Shown here: positions 1-20,297 of the stretch, one piece after another
Layout of the letters: each line of letters opens with the position of its first letter
How positions within the stretch are numbered: the stretch's first letter is position 1
From: Engraulis encrasicolus
Lineage: Eukaryota > Chordata > Actinopteri > Clupeiformes > Engraulidae
Direction: 5' to 3'
NCBI RefSeq assembly: GCF_034702125.1
Contig: NC_085872.1
Location: forward strand, 31,270,634 to 31,334,633
Length of the DNA: 64,000 bases
The notes under the pieces: model-generated
Told to the model about the DNA's origin: nothing
The model's input: the letters and a program-made list of their open reading frames with translations, nothing else
Database searches by the model: none
Position numbers and translations under genes: made by a program

Positions 1-206
1 AAACGCATCTGGCTGCGAATGTCAGACCCCAAGACTTAGCTCAGCGTTTCTGCTGATTGAAAACAGCAGTCCTCCCCTGCACGCACCCCCTCCCTCAACT
101 CTTTCTTTACTCCCTCCCTCTCTCACTCTTTTTTTTTACTAGTACCCCCTAGCTCTCTGTTATTCTCTCCCTTTAATCTGTAACTCTGTCTCTGTCTCTG
201 TCTCTC

Positions 207-288
<82 letters not shown>

Positions 289-1361
289 CTCTCTCTCTCT
301 CTCTCTCTCTCTCTGATTCCCGTCTGTCCACACTCTAACTAGCCCCTTCTCTTTCACTCTCCGTTGATGGAGAGAACTAAGAAGAGGAAAGGGAGTACTG
401 AGCGACAGACACAACACAGCTGAATGACCCCCACTCTGCCCACCCCCACTCTGACCACCCCCTACCCCTATTCCTGCCCTGCTCACACCCATCCTGTCAA
501 TCATTCGGCTGCCTTTCTCTCATAAATACAGCTGACCCCACTTATGTTTCAAACATACCCAAGTCATTGGAATAAGCTGAAATCGTGCACAGTGCCGAGC
601 CAAACTGCATAAGCCGTAAGCTAGGCATGCATTCCTGAATAATTTGAAAAACAGGCCAAGGGGATAGATTAGTCCTTGTTTATACGGTCTCTCGCGTGCC
701 TTTTGTTATTAGCCTTAATATCAGTCACGTTTTGTGTGACTTAAATAAAAGGAAATGCGAAACGTATGGCCACAATTGCGGAGATTTCCACAGCCACAAG
801 ATATTTTCTGGTCGCATTTGTAACTCACATCGTCAGGAAGATAGAAAGTCACCCTTTCAGATTGCGTGACATGATAGGTTTATCTTAACAGTTTCAGGTG
901 ATTCTGTGTTGGTAGATTTAAAATGAAGTAGTTTCTTGTGTGAAAACATGGCACTGGTTAGAGTTTTTGTTACCAGAATGGTAATGATCAAGCTGTAATG
1001 TATGACTAAAGACTATGATGTAGTAGTACTGGAGTACTTTGGCAGTAATATATTTTTTTTTCAGTGAATAGGCAAAGTGTTCCAACTGGTGAAACGGTGT
1101 GCATTATAAGACTACAACACAAAATAAAAACAAAAACAAGATAAATTGATTTCACCTGGCATTTCCATTTCATTTAGACATCACTTCAACATGACTGAAC
1201 CCCATCACAACCACATTTCATTTCTCATTTCTGTCCTTGTTGTTCTTTAAGTTAATTTCAGATGCTAGTCAAAACAGCTTGTGTGTGCTCTTCATTGCAC
1301 ATTACTTGCATGTGATCAATCAACCAGTTGTCCCATTGTACTTTGTTTTATCTTTGTCTAG
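1..1361. other. Upstream flank / intron of plpp3, no exon seen
   Basis: This is sequence 5' of the first visible plpp3 exon. It contains a long CT-type microsatellite (annotated separately) and otherwise unremarkable AT-rich DNA. I found no stretch that continues the plpp3 protein upstream with proper splice sites, so the start codon and first exons are probably to the left of the window. Because plpp3 runs left to right, this stretch is most likely intronic. Confidence 0.6.
186..314. repeat. (CT)n microsatellite
   Basis: Nearly pure CT dinucleotides, with TCTG interruptions at the left end and a short ATAT break near position 285. Open reading frames across it on the minus strand are only poly Arg-Glu and are not genes. 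Confidence 0.95.
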
Positions 1362-3383
1362 ATTGTTATTGGGGAGAGCTACAGAATCCACTACCTGCAT
1401 GAAGGTTCCAAGGCGTTTGTGAGGAACCCGTACATCGCTGCTCTCTACAAGCAAGTAGGCGTGTTCATCTTTGGCTGCGCCATCAGCCAGTCGTTCACGG
1501 ACATCGCCAAGGTCTCCGTGGGTCGGTTGCGTCCTCACTTCCTGGATGTATGCAAGCCAGACTTCTCCACTATCAACTGCTCGTTGGGTTACATCACAGA
1601 ATACAACTGCCAAGGGGACTACAGTAAGGTGCAGGAGGCCAGGTAAACAACTTCCCCCTTACTGGTTACGTTATTGATATCAGTACTGATTTATTTATTT
1701 ATTATAAGTGTACAGTGAGAGCATTGGTATTGAAAAATTCATGCTTGTTTTTGTTTGAATGGCTGTAATGGACTGGATGCTAACATTTAAAACCAAAGTG
1801 AGTCGTTAAAAAAAGCCATAAAATATTGTTTTCAGAGTAGTTTGAGTTGCTCATCAACTCCCAAGTTGTTAGTATATACAGTATGTGCCTTGAGAGCCTC
1901 CATGGAGTGTAGCCACATCACATGTTTTCGAGTTTTACAAAGCGGGTCTCTGAGCTGTTGTTTTTTACATAAGAAAACCATTTAAATATGGGAATGGCTG
2001 CAGTGTATTGATTTTGTGATGTCTCTTCCAGGAAGTCCTTCTTCTCTGGCCACGCCTCCTTTTCAATGTACACAATGCTGTACCTAGCGGTGAGTATACC
2101 ATGTCCCCTGCATGTCATGTGGTGTATCACTAACAATGGTCGTCTGTTACCTGTTTACATGTTTGTTTGTGCTTTGTGGTCCTAAGTCTGTCTATTGTGG
2201 TAATTTGATGTTAATTGTGAATCACACTTTCTCATGTCCATTCTGAATTTCTCTCCTGAAGAGACAATAAAGGATAATCTAATAATACTCTTTCATTTCC
2301 CTTATCCAAAGGTGTCTGCTAAATGGTGGTTAGCAATTACCCTATAGTCTCGTACATACTGTATAAATACATACAGTATTGAACATGATGACCAATCAAC
2401 CATGTTATGTACAGTACCTTATGTAACCTGCTATCCTATCCACATCACCTACCTTGTGTTGCCGAACATTAGCCATCCCTAACTGCATTCTACATACTTA
2501 ACACATAATGTGAATGTGACTGGACGAGAGATAGGATATACTGTATGTTTACATGTTTGTGTTGGGTCCATTGCTTCATGTTAATTGTTTTTTGTTGTCT
2601 ACTGTGTTGAATCATCAGACTCTCTGTGCCCAAAACAAATTTCTCTCTAGAAGAGACAATAAAGGCTTTTCCTAGCCTATCCTACTATAGAGTAACAATC
2701 AAGAAGACACTCTGAATCTGCCTTCTGCACTGCATGTACCATACCACTACACTACCTGCCCAGTACTCTGTCTTTCTACATGAAAATAATTATTGTCATT
2801 TGTGTTTCTCCGCAGTTCTACCTGCAGTCGCGCTTCACCTGGCATGGTGCTCGCCTGCTGCGTCCACTGGTGCAGTTCACGCTGCTGATGATGGCCTTCT
2901 ACACCGGCCTGTCCCGCGTCTCCGACCACAAGCACCACCCCACCGACGTGCTGGCCGGCTTCTTCCAAGGAGCCCTGGTGGCCTACTGCATTGTACGTCA
3001 GACCTGTACAGACCTGTCTACGTATACTAAACCCAATACAAATCCAGTCAGTCAAACCTCATTAGTTTCCACGACTGTTAATAAATGACTTGTGGTAAAT
3101 GTGGAGCTAGGGGTTTGTTGTGATTAGCGATTTGGTTATGGCAACATTGTGCAGACTTATTTTGTTGAAAGAAAAGCATGAGACTGCATTTGGTTGAGGT
3201 TTAAACCCCACTTGTTTTTTTGTGGCTTTTTTTTCTGTTTCCCTTCAGGTGTTCTATGTGTCAGACCTTTTCAAGTCAAAGCCCCGCAGACCGTCACTGC
3301 CAGCTGTCATCCCCATCAAGAGAGAACTCCACTCTCCCACAGACCTCAGAGACCATCTCACCAACCACCTAGCCTTACCATGA
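1362..3383 (+). CDS. plpp3: Phospholipid phosphatase 3 (PLPP3/PPAP2B), 3' four exons, 5' partial
   Basis: Four coding exons with GT/AG borders: 1362-1642, 2032-2089, 2816-2992 and 3249-3383 (TGA at 3381-3383), joining in phase to about 216 residues. They encode the C-terminal two thirds of an integral-membrane lipid phosphate phosphatase, which dephosphorylates phosphatidic acid, LPA and S1P at the plasma membrane. All three PAP2 catalytic motifs are present: KVSVGRLRP in exon 1362-1642, FFSGHASF across 2032-2089, and [12 protein letters not shown] in 2816-2992. The tail [17 protein letters not shown] with a later ELHSPTDL matches the PLPP3 type rather than PLPP1 or PLPP2. The human PLPP3 extracellular RGD integrin motif is QGD here (CQGDYSKVQ). 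The start codon and first transmembrane segments are outside the window. I am confident of the family and fairly confident of the paralogue. Confidence 0.93.
1643..2815 (+). other. plpp3 introns with two short LINE/SINE-tail-like repeats
   Basis: Two introns flank the 58 bp exon 2032-2089. Two related fragments at about 2205-2285 and 2565-2670 both end in AGAGACAATAAAGG preceded by TTTCTCTC, a motif typical of the 3' tails of fish retroposons. No coding content was seen apart from the exon. Confidence 0.5.
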
Positions 3384-5885
<2,502 letters not shown>

Positions 5886-7122
5886 TGAGTAGGATTTTTT
5901 TTTTTAACCAAGGAAGGAAATCCTCAAATAGTTAAGGCAAACTGACTAATTGAAGTCTTCGAAAGAATTCATGTATGACATTCAGTTAGATTTGTTAATT
6001 GGCTCGACTGGCATAGGTGCATGATTCTAGGAAGCCAGTTTGTTTAAAAAAAAACTAAAAAAAACCTTAACTTGCGTTATGTTTTATGAACATCTGTCAA
6101 AAGTATAATATTATCAGTGCATATTCCCATTTGTACACTCTGTATGAGTTAGTTTGTGAATTAATATAAACAACAGCACTCTCTTCAGCACTGTATAAAC
6201 TACTCCTGAACTATAGACAGACCTCAGGCCTGAGAAAACACACTCAGTGGTGAGCTCTTTGGAAACTATTCCATCACCCACCACCCTGCCTCCAGTCCAC
6301 ACATTGCCAATCAACACCAAGTTCTGGGGGTAGTTTCCTTTTTCTTCCCCCCTCTTTTTTCCCTCTCTTTCTTTCTTTCGCTCTCTTTTTTTTCTCATTG
6401 GTATTTTGCGCAAATTACCTCCACATGTTCCAGAGAGCTGCCTTCTGGGAAGGGCCCCCAGTGCATACTGCTGACTTCATCAAACGCAGGCCCCTCTGAT
6501 GCTCTCCACATGCTCACCTTGCAGACGTGCGAAGGGGGCCACGGCTCGGCTCCAGGGGTGTTGCACAGGGGGGCAAAGTGTGCCTGAGACACCAGGGGGC
6601 CATGTATATAGGGGGCCTCCACACGGTCCGATTTATGTAGCTATATGGCTGTGGGGGGGTCCATTGGAGCTGATTATACATGGGGCCCATTATTTTCTGC
6701 TACGTCCCTGCTCGGCTCAGCTCTACTGGTGCTTCGAAGCGAATGGAGTGCAGTGCAGCACCAGCCAATCATGACCAGGGAAGCCGACAAGGGTATGAAA
6801 AAGGGGTCAGTTGTGCCGGGCCCAGGGACAGGGGACACAGAAATGGGTCCCCATTACATTGTGTATCGAATGGAGGGGCCTTTCAGGTTGTTTTGTCCCA
6901 GGCCCATCCAAAGTTTTCAGTGGCCCTCATGACATTCAGTTGACAAACATGTTGTTTTTTAGGATAGCTGTGGAAAATGATTGGCAGACATCATGCCTAT
7001 CATGGTCCAGTCTGGCCAGCAGCTGAATTTGCGGAGAAGACAAACTATCAAACTAACTAAAAAAAACTAGCATCGACACTAATATTCAAGTCAATGAGCA
7101 CGACTCAAGTTCTAAGGCTAAA
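5886..7122. other. Intergenic, no gene seen
   Basis: Gene-free sequence between plpp3 and lexm. Purine-rich stretches around 6540-6950 with many GGGGCC/GGGGGCC words look like degraded transposon sequence, but no ends or target duplications could be found. Reading frames here lack splice context and recognisable domains. Confidence 0.5.
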
Positions 7123-7137
7123 ACACACACACACACA

Positions 7138-7195
<58 letters not shown>

Positions 7196-7214
7196 TACAC
7201 ACACGCACGCGCAT

Positions 7215-7299
<85 letters not shown>
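7123..7299. repeat. (CA)n compound microsatellite
   Basis: CA dinucleotides interrupted by a CGCA run near 7138-7156 and by AAATACACAC near 7193, then pure CA to the end. Confidence 0.95.
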
Positions 7300-7301
<2 letters not shown>

Positions 7302-7687
7302 TAATATCATGCAAGAAGGGAATATGTTTGAAACCATAGTTCAGTCAATTATCCAGATTTGACTTTCAAAAGTCCAAGTCACTTTGGATAAAAGCACAAG
7401 AACCGTGACCTTTACCCCTGCGTGCCATTGGGCATGCATTTAGAGATTATTCAGGGGATGCAGGTGACAGCACCTCATGTTTTTTCTTCTCTTTACTACA
7501 AGTATGGTTGCACATTACACCCCAGACGCTTGCTGATCTGGTTTGTTCAGGTGTCTGAGAAAATCAAAGGGTGAATTTTAAGGGGAACACTGCCATGTGC
7601 CAGTGCACTTGTGGACACACGTGTGCACATTTGTGTGCATTCCAGTCATATATTCACATGCATGTGTGCATGCACGTGCATGCGTGC

Positions 7688-8540
<853 letters not shown>

Positions 8541-8775
8541 CAGTGTTTCTCAACGGGGGCGCTACAGCCCCGCAGGGGGCTTTGGGGTGCCCTTGAGGGG
8601 CGTTGAGAAGAATACAATCGGGTGAGGGTAGGGCTTAGTTCTGCGGGGCATTAGTCTATTTTATTTTGAAACTCTAAGGGGGGCATTGGCAGGCTTATGA
8701 TGAGGTCAGGGGGGTGTTGGGAGGCTTCTCGTGAGGTCAAGGGAGCGTTTGTTCAAAAAAGGTTGAGTACCACTG
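8541..8775. mobile_element. hAT-type MITE with 8-bp target duplication
   Basis: The element starts CAGTGTTTCTCAAC and ends GTTGAGTACCACTG, which are near-perfect terminal inverted repeats of about 14 bp. It is flanked by the identical 8-bp sequence CTCTACAT at 8533-8540 and 8776-8783, the hallmark of hAT transposition. It is 235 bp long, has no coding capacity and is GC-rich inside. A related copy lies at 55393-55632. Confidence 0.88.
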
Positions 8776-9511
8776 CTCTACATCTTTTAATTTTCATTTA
8801 TTTCTTAAATAGCAGCCTATTTTAGAAGTCTTAACTGAGATTCAGGATCATAATAATTTTCAGATTATCCAAGCATCTCATGAAGACGGAGCAGTCAGTC
8901 TCCTCTTTGGAATGCAGTCTTGTAAATATTTGCGTCATTACTGTCTCTATCTCTTGTTTAGGGTGGATCTTCGCTTCCATAAAACAAAGACGGTGCCTGA
9001 GAGTCTGGTGTTTAGCAGAACAAATTTTGAGAAAGAACCATCATAATCTGTCTCTTCACTTAAACAACCCAAAAACAAATTAGTTAAGAAATAATGGGTG
9101 TTGACAGTCAGGCTTCTGACATATAATTTCTTATACATTGAACTATTACTCTACATTACTACTACTACATTACTCATTATTAGCATGGCTGTGATGTTCT
9201 GACGCATTCTGTCACGATTATTACATATCTAACATCCCGCAGAGGAATTCAAAGGGGGGTTCCAGAGAATATCTGCAAGATCACAAAGGCAAACTGAATA
9301 TTCTGATACCTAACTCAAATCAGCTGTTCCTTTTGGCGAGGATGAAACTAGATGGACAGATATTTGTAAAAATGTTATTACAGTATAACTTTTGTTTTGC
9401 CATTCACCACCATTCAGATGATCAACTTTGTAACCCGAATTGTGCATGAAATTGAAAAGTATTCACTGGTGTTGCGTGACAGTGTCTGGTAAGATTAAGG
9501 ATGAAGAGTCT

Positions 9512-9551
9512 CCTTTCTCTCTTGCTCTTGCTCTTTCTCTCTCTCTGTCTC

Positions 9552-9645
<94 letters not shown>
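9512..9645. repeat. (CT)n microsatellite
   Basis: CT dinucleotides with a few TG interruptions at the left, then pure CT for about 90 bp. Confidence 0.95.
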
Positions 9646-9649
<4 letters not shown>

Positions 9650-10069
9650 AAAGTGGAGAGGAAGAAAGTGTGGGTGAATTTAACCTCAGTCATGTCTTTA
9701 CAATACTTTACAAATATACTTTAGGCATGTGAAACCTAACCTCCTTCACATTCTGTCCAGACAGAGTAGCTACATTACAAAAACAGCGCTGCTATCCTCA
9801 GTCCCCTTGCCATCATGTCACCTCAGAGAACCCCCTGATCTGGTTGCTTCAACTGCAGCTGACACACATTGACCCTCACCTTTGTGCATGACAAAGTAAA
9901 ATAAAATAATAATAAAATATAATAAAATGAAAGAAAGGGAATTAATGAATACATGAATGACTGAATGAATGAACACAGCTGAAATATTATTATAGACAGA
10001 TTTGTTTTTAAGAATTAGTGAATGGCATACTTTTAGAGTAATGGCATACTTATTGAATTAATACATTCA

Positions 10070-10829
10070 TAACTAGATGCATTCTGAGAGTGCAGACCTC
10101 CGCCAAGGAAGCTGTTTCATAGAACATGTGACTATGTTACACCCTATTCTTATCTTCAGTATTTATGCCTTCTTTATTGTGTTAGAAACTGGAATGTCAA
10201 AATTCAATGTGTGGTCACTAGAGGTTAAAGATGCACCGGATCCCGTTCCGCATAATAAGGTTTTTCACAGGATCCGGGTCAGGCAGGATCTTAAGCAGTG
10301 GATCCGGTATCTGGCATGTTACCTAAAAATCAGGATCTGGTGCATCTCTAGCCTAGGCTTTTCAGTCTTTCACAACCCCAATCACTGCATGGAGTGAAAG
10401 CCCTTTCGAAGCGGCTGTTGCAGGCAACTTGTTGTGTGGCAACAAGCCAATGAGTCTAAAAAAATAGTTTGAGCCAACGTAATAAAAAAGGGCCCATGTG
10501 TGCCAGTAGACTACATGTTTCAACCCTTTTGTAGGATCCGGTATCCGGTTCCGGATTCGGCAGGATCTTAAGCAGTGGATCCGGTATCCGGCAGGATCCT
10601 AAAAATCAGGATCCGGTGCATCTCTACTAGAGGTGTCTAGATTTCAAGGCTAGCATTGGTGAAGAATTTTTAAAAAGGTCCTGGTTCCGGTTTGTGATCC
10701 GGATCACCACCAGAATTTACTCACTTGTTCCTTGGGTCATTTCCAACAACTCCCCCAAGTTTCAGCCAAATCCGATCACAAGTTTTTGAGTTATCCTGCT
10801 TACAGACAGACAAACAAACAGACAGACAA

Positions 10830-10860
<31 letters not shown>

Positions 10861-10910
10861 AACCAACGTGACCGAAAACATTACCTTCTTGCCGGAGGTA
10901 ATAATTTAGG
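10070..10910. mobile_element. Old interspersed repeat split by a nested hAT insertion
   Basis: The left part contains GCAGACCTCCGCCAAGGAAG (10091-10110). The right part, after the nested element, carries GGATCACCACCAGAATTTA, a CAGACAAA-rich tract (10803-10862) and ends near TTGCCGGAGGTAATAAT. CCTCCGCC at the left and GCCGGAGG at the right look like degenerate inverted ends of one element. This motif set recurs in many fish genomes as a non-coding repeat. Family not assigned. Confidence 0.55.
10226..10626. mobile_element. hAT-type MITE, 401 bp, nested
   Basis: Ends are TAAAGATGCACCGGATCC and GGATCCGGTGCATCTCTA, near-perfect terminal inverted repeats. The 8-bp target duplication CTAGAGGT is identical at 10218-10225 and 10627-10634. 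The interior repeats GGATCCGGTAT and GCAGGATC motifs several times. There is no transposase. It sits inside an older repeat. Confidence 0.87.
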
Positions 10911-12774
10911 CAGACATAACATCAACTCAAACAAAAATTAAAAAAGAGTGTGACAGTGAGGAGAACAGGGAAGGTGTAAAAGTTGAAGAGATCAGAGTCT
11001 GCCATTTTGAATCTCGTGCTGTACCTCCCAAATGAAAAAATACAGACATCAGTCCCAAAGATAAGACTGCTTTATTTTTTTGTTTGGTTTATTTTTGGTT
11101 TAATTTTAAATTGCAAATGCTCCATTATGGAAGCCATTTGGAGTCAGAATCAAAAGCCTTGGTAGCAAATAGTAATAACACGCCACTGCATCTTGTGGTT
11201 CTTCACCATGATGTCAGGAATTTGTCCACTTTTATTATTTCCCATGTCAGCTGAATCAATTGTGGTGGCTCACAAAGCAGGAATTCGCCTGTTTGCAATA
11301 TTTTTTATGGTCCTTCCATATTTGAACTCTTCGCCCTGCACCAGGTTTTTATTATTTCATTTTTTTTCTCACGGAAAACCCAGAGGTACCATTAGTGTAG
11401 ATTAATGGGCCCAGCTTTAGAAGGGAGCATTTTACAATCCCAATAGTTTTCTTTGCCTCCCTGCATTCCAGCAACCCAAAATGTGACCTTCCTGTCACCC
11501 TCTCCTTGGGCTGAGCTCCATGAGAGGACGTGTTGTTTTTTACCCGTGAGAGCGTTGCAATAATATTCACGACCATGGCCAATATTAAACCAGGAAATGT
11601 TGAGGTCAGGTGGAGTAGTAGAAAGGGTTGGCCCACATGGGCATGTTAAAAAAAGAACTCTTTGATATACATTTTCTGTACTTTTGGGTGATACAACGCA
11701 TCTTGTACTGTAGATATTCAAGGCTCCTTCTGCCCAGTGTTAACATTGCAAGAATAAATGCCATGTCTACAAAACCGTCATGTCCAAACAAAAGGGCCAA
11801 CAGGGCCAGCAGCACAGTGCCCAGGGGCACCATCCCTTTTTGACCAGTGAGGGGGCATCACAAGACACAAACTTAACAAATATTGTTTATAAAGGGGCCC
11901 CCACATAGGCATGAAGGGGGCCCCACATAGGCTTAATACGGTCCTGTCAGAGCACTGTCTATGGAAGTGTGAATGATTGTTCTTGTAACAAAATAGTCTC
12001 TCCTTGATTTTAGACAGTGCATTATGGAGCAACCCCTTGATGTCGTTTTAAGTACACCAGCAGTAAGTGAAAGAACAGATTTCCAAAATAATAAAAGAAA
12101 TAAACAAGGGATGCTGTTACATAATTTTCAATGATGAGTCACGTCTCTGCCTTACAGCACTGGAGTGTTGGTTCTCCAGATTTGCATAGATTTGTTTCCT
12201 CACATTTTTCCTTCATTTTTGAAGAGTGAAGGAGGCATGCAGCCTAGAGGGGACATTTCAAAGCTTCGTCTGGATGCCTGTTGTAGGGTCTCCAAATGTC
12301 TGGGATGTTACAGGGCCTAAGCTTCTCCCTGGAAAACATACAATGCCAATCCATCACAAGAGTGTCTATGTAGGAATGCACTTGTAACATTAAGTTGACA
12401 TTCATGATGTATGTTGTTATGCGCGTAAGTGCGTTTGCTTATTGGCCGGCCGTCTGGTGGACTACTAAACCCTGCCAAGAGAAGCGTAATCAGACCATTC
12501 GCGAATTAGAAAGTAATTAAAAATGGGCTGTCAGGCTAGCGAATACCACCATGGTCCTGCTGCTAGCAGCTAGTTCAGTTTAATGTACACTCACTGGCCA
12601 CTATGGTTAGTGGTTTTCCTGAGTCATTAGCCGGTCAACCTTCCTACTAGCCATAATTTTGTTGTTTTGTGTTTCACCGATATACAAATGTAAAGTACAT
12701 ATAAACTCAGAAGATGAAGTGCTAGAGCAGAGCAGGGAAAGTCAGGTATGAGGGCCACTGAAGCACCGTAAAAC
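10911..12774. other. Intergenic between plpp3 and lexm, no gene seen
   Basis: No supported coding sequence. GGGCCC-rich words near 11400-11930 are probably decayed transposon DNA. The right end of this stretch should hold the lexm 3'UTR (minus strand), but no clear poly(A) signal could be chosen. Confidence 0.45.
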
Positions 12775-17280
<4,506 letters not shown>

Positions 17281-18283
17281 TCCTGTTTCCGGCTACAAGT
17301 TACAGTCAATTAAACTAGAACTACAACCAGAGAGCTTAGAGATGCCTCCCCACACACCGTCCTCCTTGTAACAAGGCTACGTCATCTGGACTGAAATTGC
17401 AATAATGGGTTTGCGTCAGTGACAACTTCACTTTGGGCACCACTCGATATCAGGTGGTCGAGGCTCATGCTTGAGAAAACGTTGTCCACTGGATGTCACC
17501 AGCGAACACATTCAAAACATGAACACTGATGTTGTGATATTCTGTGGTGGCCCACCTGTAGTTCATGCCATTGGGCGATAGTCTATTTGGTGACAGTGAG
17601 TTAGTTGCATGACCTCCCCAGAATGTTCCATGCGGCGTCACAAAGCTTTAGCTGAAAGAGGAGCCAAACGGGGTTTAGCTTGTAGCCAAAAACGAGTGCG
17701 ACTAGAGTTGGGTTACTGTAGAGATAATAGGTTGTAGCCTAGGATACACACTGTTGGATTAGCCTATTAATAAACTAAGGCATGTTCTCTCCGTGAAATT
17801 GGTGAAGTTCAAATCATTTTACACTGTAAAGGGATAACATGGAGGAGGATACTGGTCATATAGAGACACATATAGGCGAGGGAAAAAATAGGTTAGGCTA
17901 CTGTGACAACATCCTCCATATTGTTGACATGTTTGTGTAAGAATTTTCTCCATATTGCACAAAGGCAACAGTCGTAGTTGTTCACAATGTTGTGTGGGTG
18001 TGTGAAGTGTTTAAAAGAGAATATTCTGCCACCTGTCGAGCCAGTGCACCACGAGTGGCTGGCAGTCTGTCCAACACGATTTCAAACCAATGCAAAGCTG
18101 ACCAAAGAGATGCCCAGATTTGTATTCAAGGGGCAGTGGACAGTTCAGGAATCATGCCGTGCGTCCGTTTTAAAAGCGGAGAGTGAGTTAAGTTTCTTCG
18201 GGCGTGCATGAAGAACAGGGACTGTGCTTCCAGGCAGCAGGATTAATTTATCCGTGGTTTAAAGTGGCACAGATATTCTGGCT
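17281..18283. promoter_or_regulatory. Divergent intergenic region between lexm and lurap1
   Basis: The lexm start (minus) and the lurap1 start (plus) are 1.0 kb apart, head to head, with no exon in between. A bidirectional promoter is plausible. No strong TATA box was identified. The 5'UTRs of both genes should lie here. Confidence 0.4.
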
Positions 18284-19375
18284 ATGGAAGAAGTTATAAA
18301 TTCAGGGGCATGTCCTGAATTAAAAGATTTGGAAACAAAACTTGGCATGAAAACCCCAGAGAGTTTGTTGAGATCCATGAGGGAGGATTACACAAGTGAT
18401 GAACGCGCCTTGGATACTGATGAGAGAGTGGGACTGCCAGAGGAGCTTCTTGATAAAATTAAGAACCTCAAACTTCAGATGGTGAGTTACCGCTTGTCCA
18501 TTCTGATGTTATCTTTAAATATTGCACTGCTGCGTACATTATTAATTTCCATTATTTCGCCCTATATTGACTGAAAAAAAATTATAACAAAAATAAAAAC
18601 GGCATTGGATGGTAGCTAAAACAGCGGTGCGTATTCGTAATTGGGCATAATTGCGCTCCTCTTGCATTAATGTCCCTCTTTAGAATTGTAGTTGGTTCAT
18701 TAGTCTATTTATGTCCTCTCCTAGTTACCTTTAACATTCTCACTTGGCTAACACATTTCTCACTTGCTTCAGGAGCAGCTGCGCTCGGCGGACGTGAAAA
18801 TCTTGCGCCAGTTCTTGACGCTCCACGAGGGCATGGAGATGCTGCGGTGGCTGCAGGGAGATCGCAGCAGCACCCTCACCAGTCGCACAGGGAGCCTGAC
18901 GGGAAGTCAGTCCAGTTTAGGTGACGTGGCTTTTATGACCCACGGCGCAGGTGTCGAGTCACCCAACTGTTGCTCACATACAACACCTGAAATAACACTA
19001 CACGGTCCCTCTGCATCTGGCTCCACGCAGTGTTGTTCCACGTCACTTGAGGACTCTGGCGACCATGCGTGGTCTCCAATGTCCCTTCCCAATGCTAAAG
19101 ACTCTATGCCATACAATGGGATCCCTGCAGCCCCAGAGCAAAATGCTGCAAAGAAAGGGACCTGGCATTGCCAGGAAGACTCAGCACTGTCTGCTCCGTC
19201 CAGTGGGCTAGCACAAAGTAACACAGTGGAGGGTGAAGTGTGTGACCTGTGTGAAGGAGGCTGTCAGATAGCAGAGGAGGGAACTGAGCTTTCACTGGGT
19301 CAGAGCGAGGCCCTGCTGGGTTATGACACTCACTGGTGTTGGGTGGAATCAAAGGATGACGTAACCTTCCTCTGA
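18284..19375 (+). CDS. lurap1: Leucine-rich adaptor protein 1 (LURAP1)
   Basis: Two exons: 18284-18481 (donor GTGAGT) and 18773-19375 (TGA), phase 0, giving 266 residues. LURAP1 (LRAP35a, C1orf190) is a cytoplasmic adaptor that links MRCK kinase to myosin 18A in lamellar actomyosin flow and promotes canonical NF-kB signalling. The N-terminus has the family pattern PELKDLETKLGMKTPESLL. A helical leucine-rich stretch spans the exon junction (PEELLDKIKNLKLQM joined to EQLRSADVKILRQFLTLHEG), then WLQGD with Ser/Thr-rich TLTSRTGSLTGSQSSL. The final residues, GYDTHWCWVESKDDVTFL, match the conserved LURAP1 C-terminus (HW.W....DDVTFL), which the paralogue LURAP1L lacks. The region in between (about residues 110-240) is low-complexity and poorly conserved. 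The start is the first in-frame ATG. Confidence 0.93.
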
Positions 19376-20290
19376 CCTCCTTTCTCCTCACTGCTGTCAC
19401 CATACTACAGGAAAAGTAACAGAAGCTCTATACATTTTGGCTACTAACATAATGTAGAAATGTCACAGGCTCTTCTCAGTCCACTACAAAATTGTTGTTT
19501 CAGTTTCTTAAAGGCCACTTTTTTCTTCATACCAGGCCGCATGCGGTACAGTGCTGGGAAAACAAGTTTCTTCTTAGCTGATTTGAACAAGATGGATTTT
19601 CAGTTTTCCCTTTTTTACAGAGATTGTGGCTTTTATCCTGAATGGAGTGCCAGACCCACTTGTCCATTGTAGCGGTTGTTGTGGTGCTTAATGTTGTATG
19701 ATGTCCAAGGCTTGGGATTTGGCTGTTTGAATCACATGGTTTGGCTCAACATGAATGACCTCACCAGCCAAGAACTCCCTCCCCTCAAATACACACAAGG
19801 GGGGTTGATTTGCATGTAAAGACAATCAACTGTTTGTCAGTTAAATGAATGTATAGATGAAGCTTTACATGATGATTTGTTCCAATAGGAGCACGTTGTA
19901 AGAATTAACTGTATTTCATGTCTAGCAACAAGTCATGCGACAAGACAGAGCTAAGGCTTGTAATAATAGGTCAACACCTCTTCGCTCTGTGCGCCTCCCC
20001 TGTGAGTCTGATGTGTTTGACAGTTAACGGACGCTTCCTTCATAGTGGTGGATTGCCCGATGAGGGAAAAATGTGAGCAATGTTTGAAGATAAGGCCAAG
20101 GTCATACAGATGACCTGCAGCCAAGACAATGAGGTGAAGGACTGAAATAGTCAGTGTGCATTTGAGATTCTGTCCTTCCATTAAAATAGAAATATACAAT
20201 TGGTGTATAACACTGTGTATGTGTGATGTTTCTGTTATTTTATGAAACCAGAAACATCACGTAATAAAATTACTTAAAAGTTTGCCATGG
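19376..20290 (+). other. lurap1: lurap1 3'UTR with poly(A) signal
   Basis: Non-coding sequence after the lurap1 stop. The first good poly(A) signal is AATAAA at 20263-20268, so cleavage is expected at about 20280-20290. The span is an inference. Confidence 0.6.
20263..20268 (+). terminator. lurap1: lurap1 poly(A) signal AATAAA
   Basis: Canonical hexamer 888 bp after the stop codon. It lies opposite the TRIM poly(A) signals on the other strand. Confidence 0.6.
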
Positions 20291-20297
20291 TGTCTAC

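Noticed and set aside
6499..7026. Cluster of overlapping plus-strand frames
   Set aside because: Different frames over the same GGGCCC-rich repeat-like DNA, no domain and no splice sites that join them.
18907..19403. Minus-strand frames of 105 and 99 residues within lurap1 exon 2
   Set aside because: Antisense shadows of the lurap1 coding sequence.
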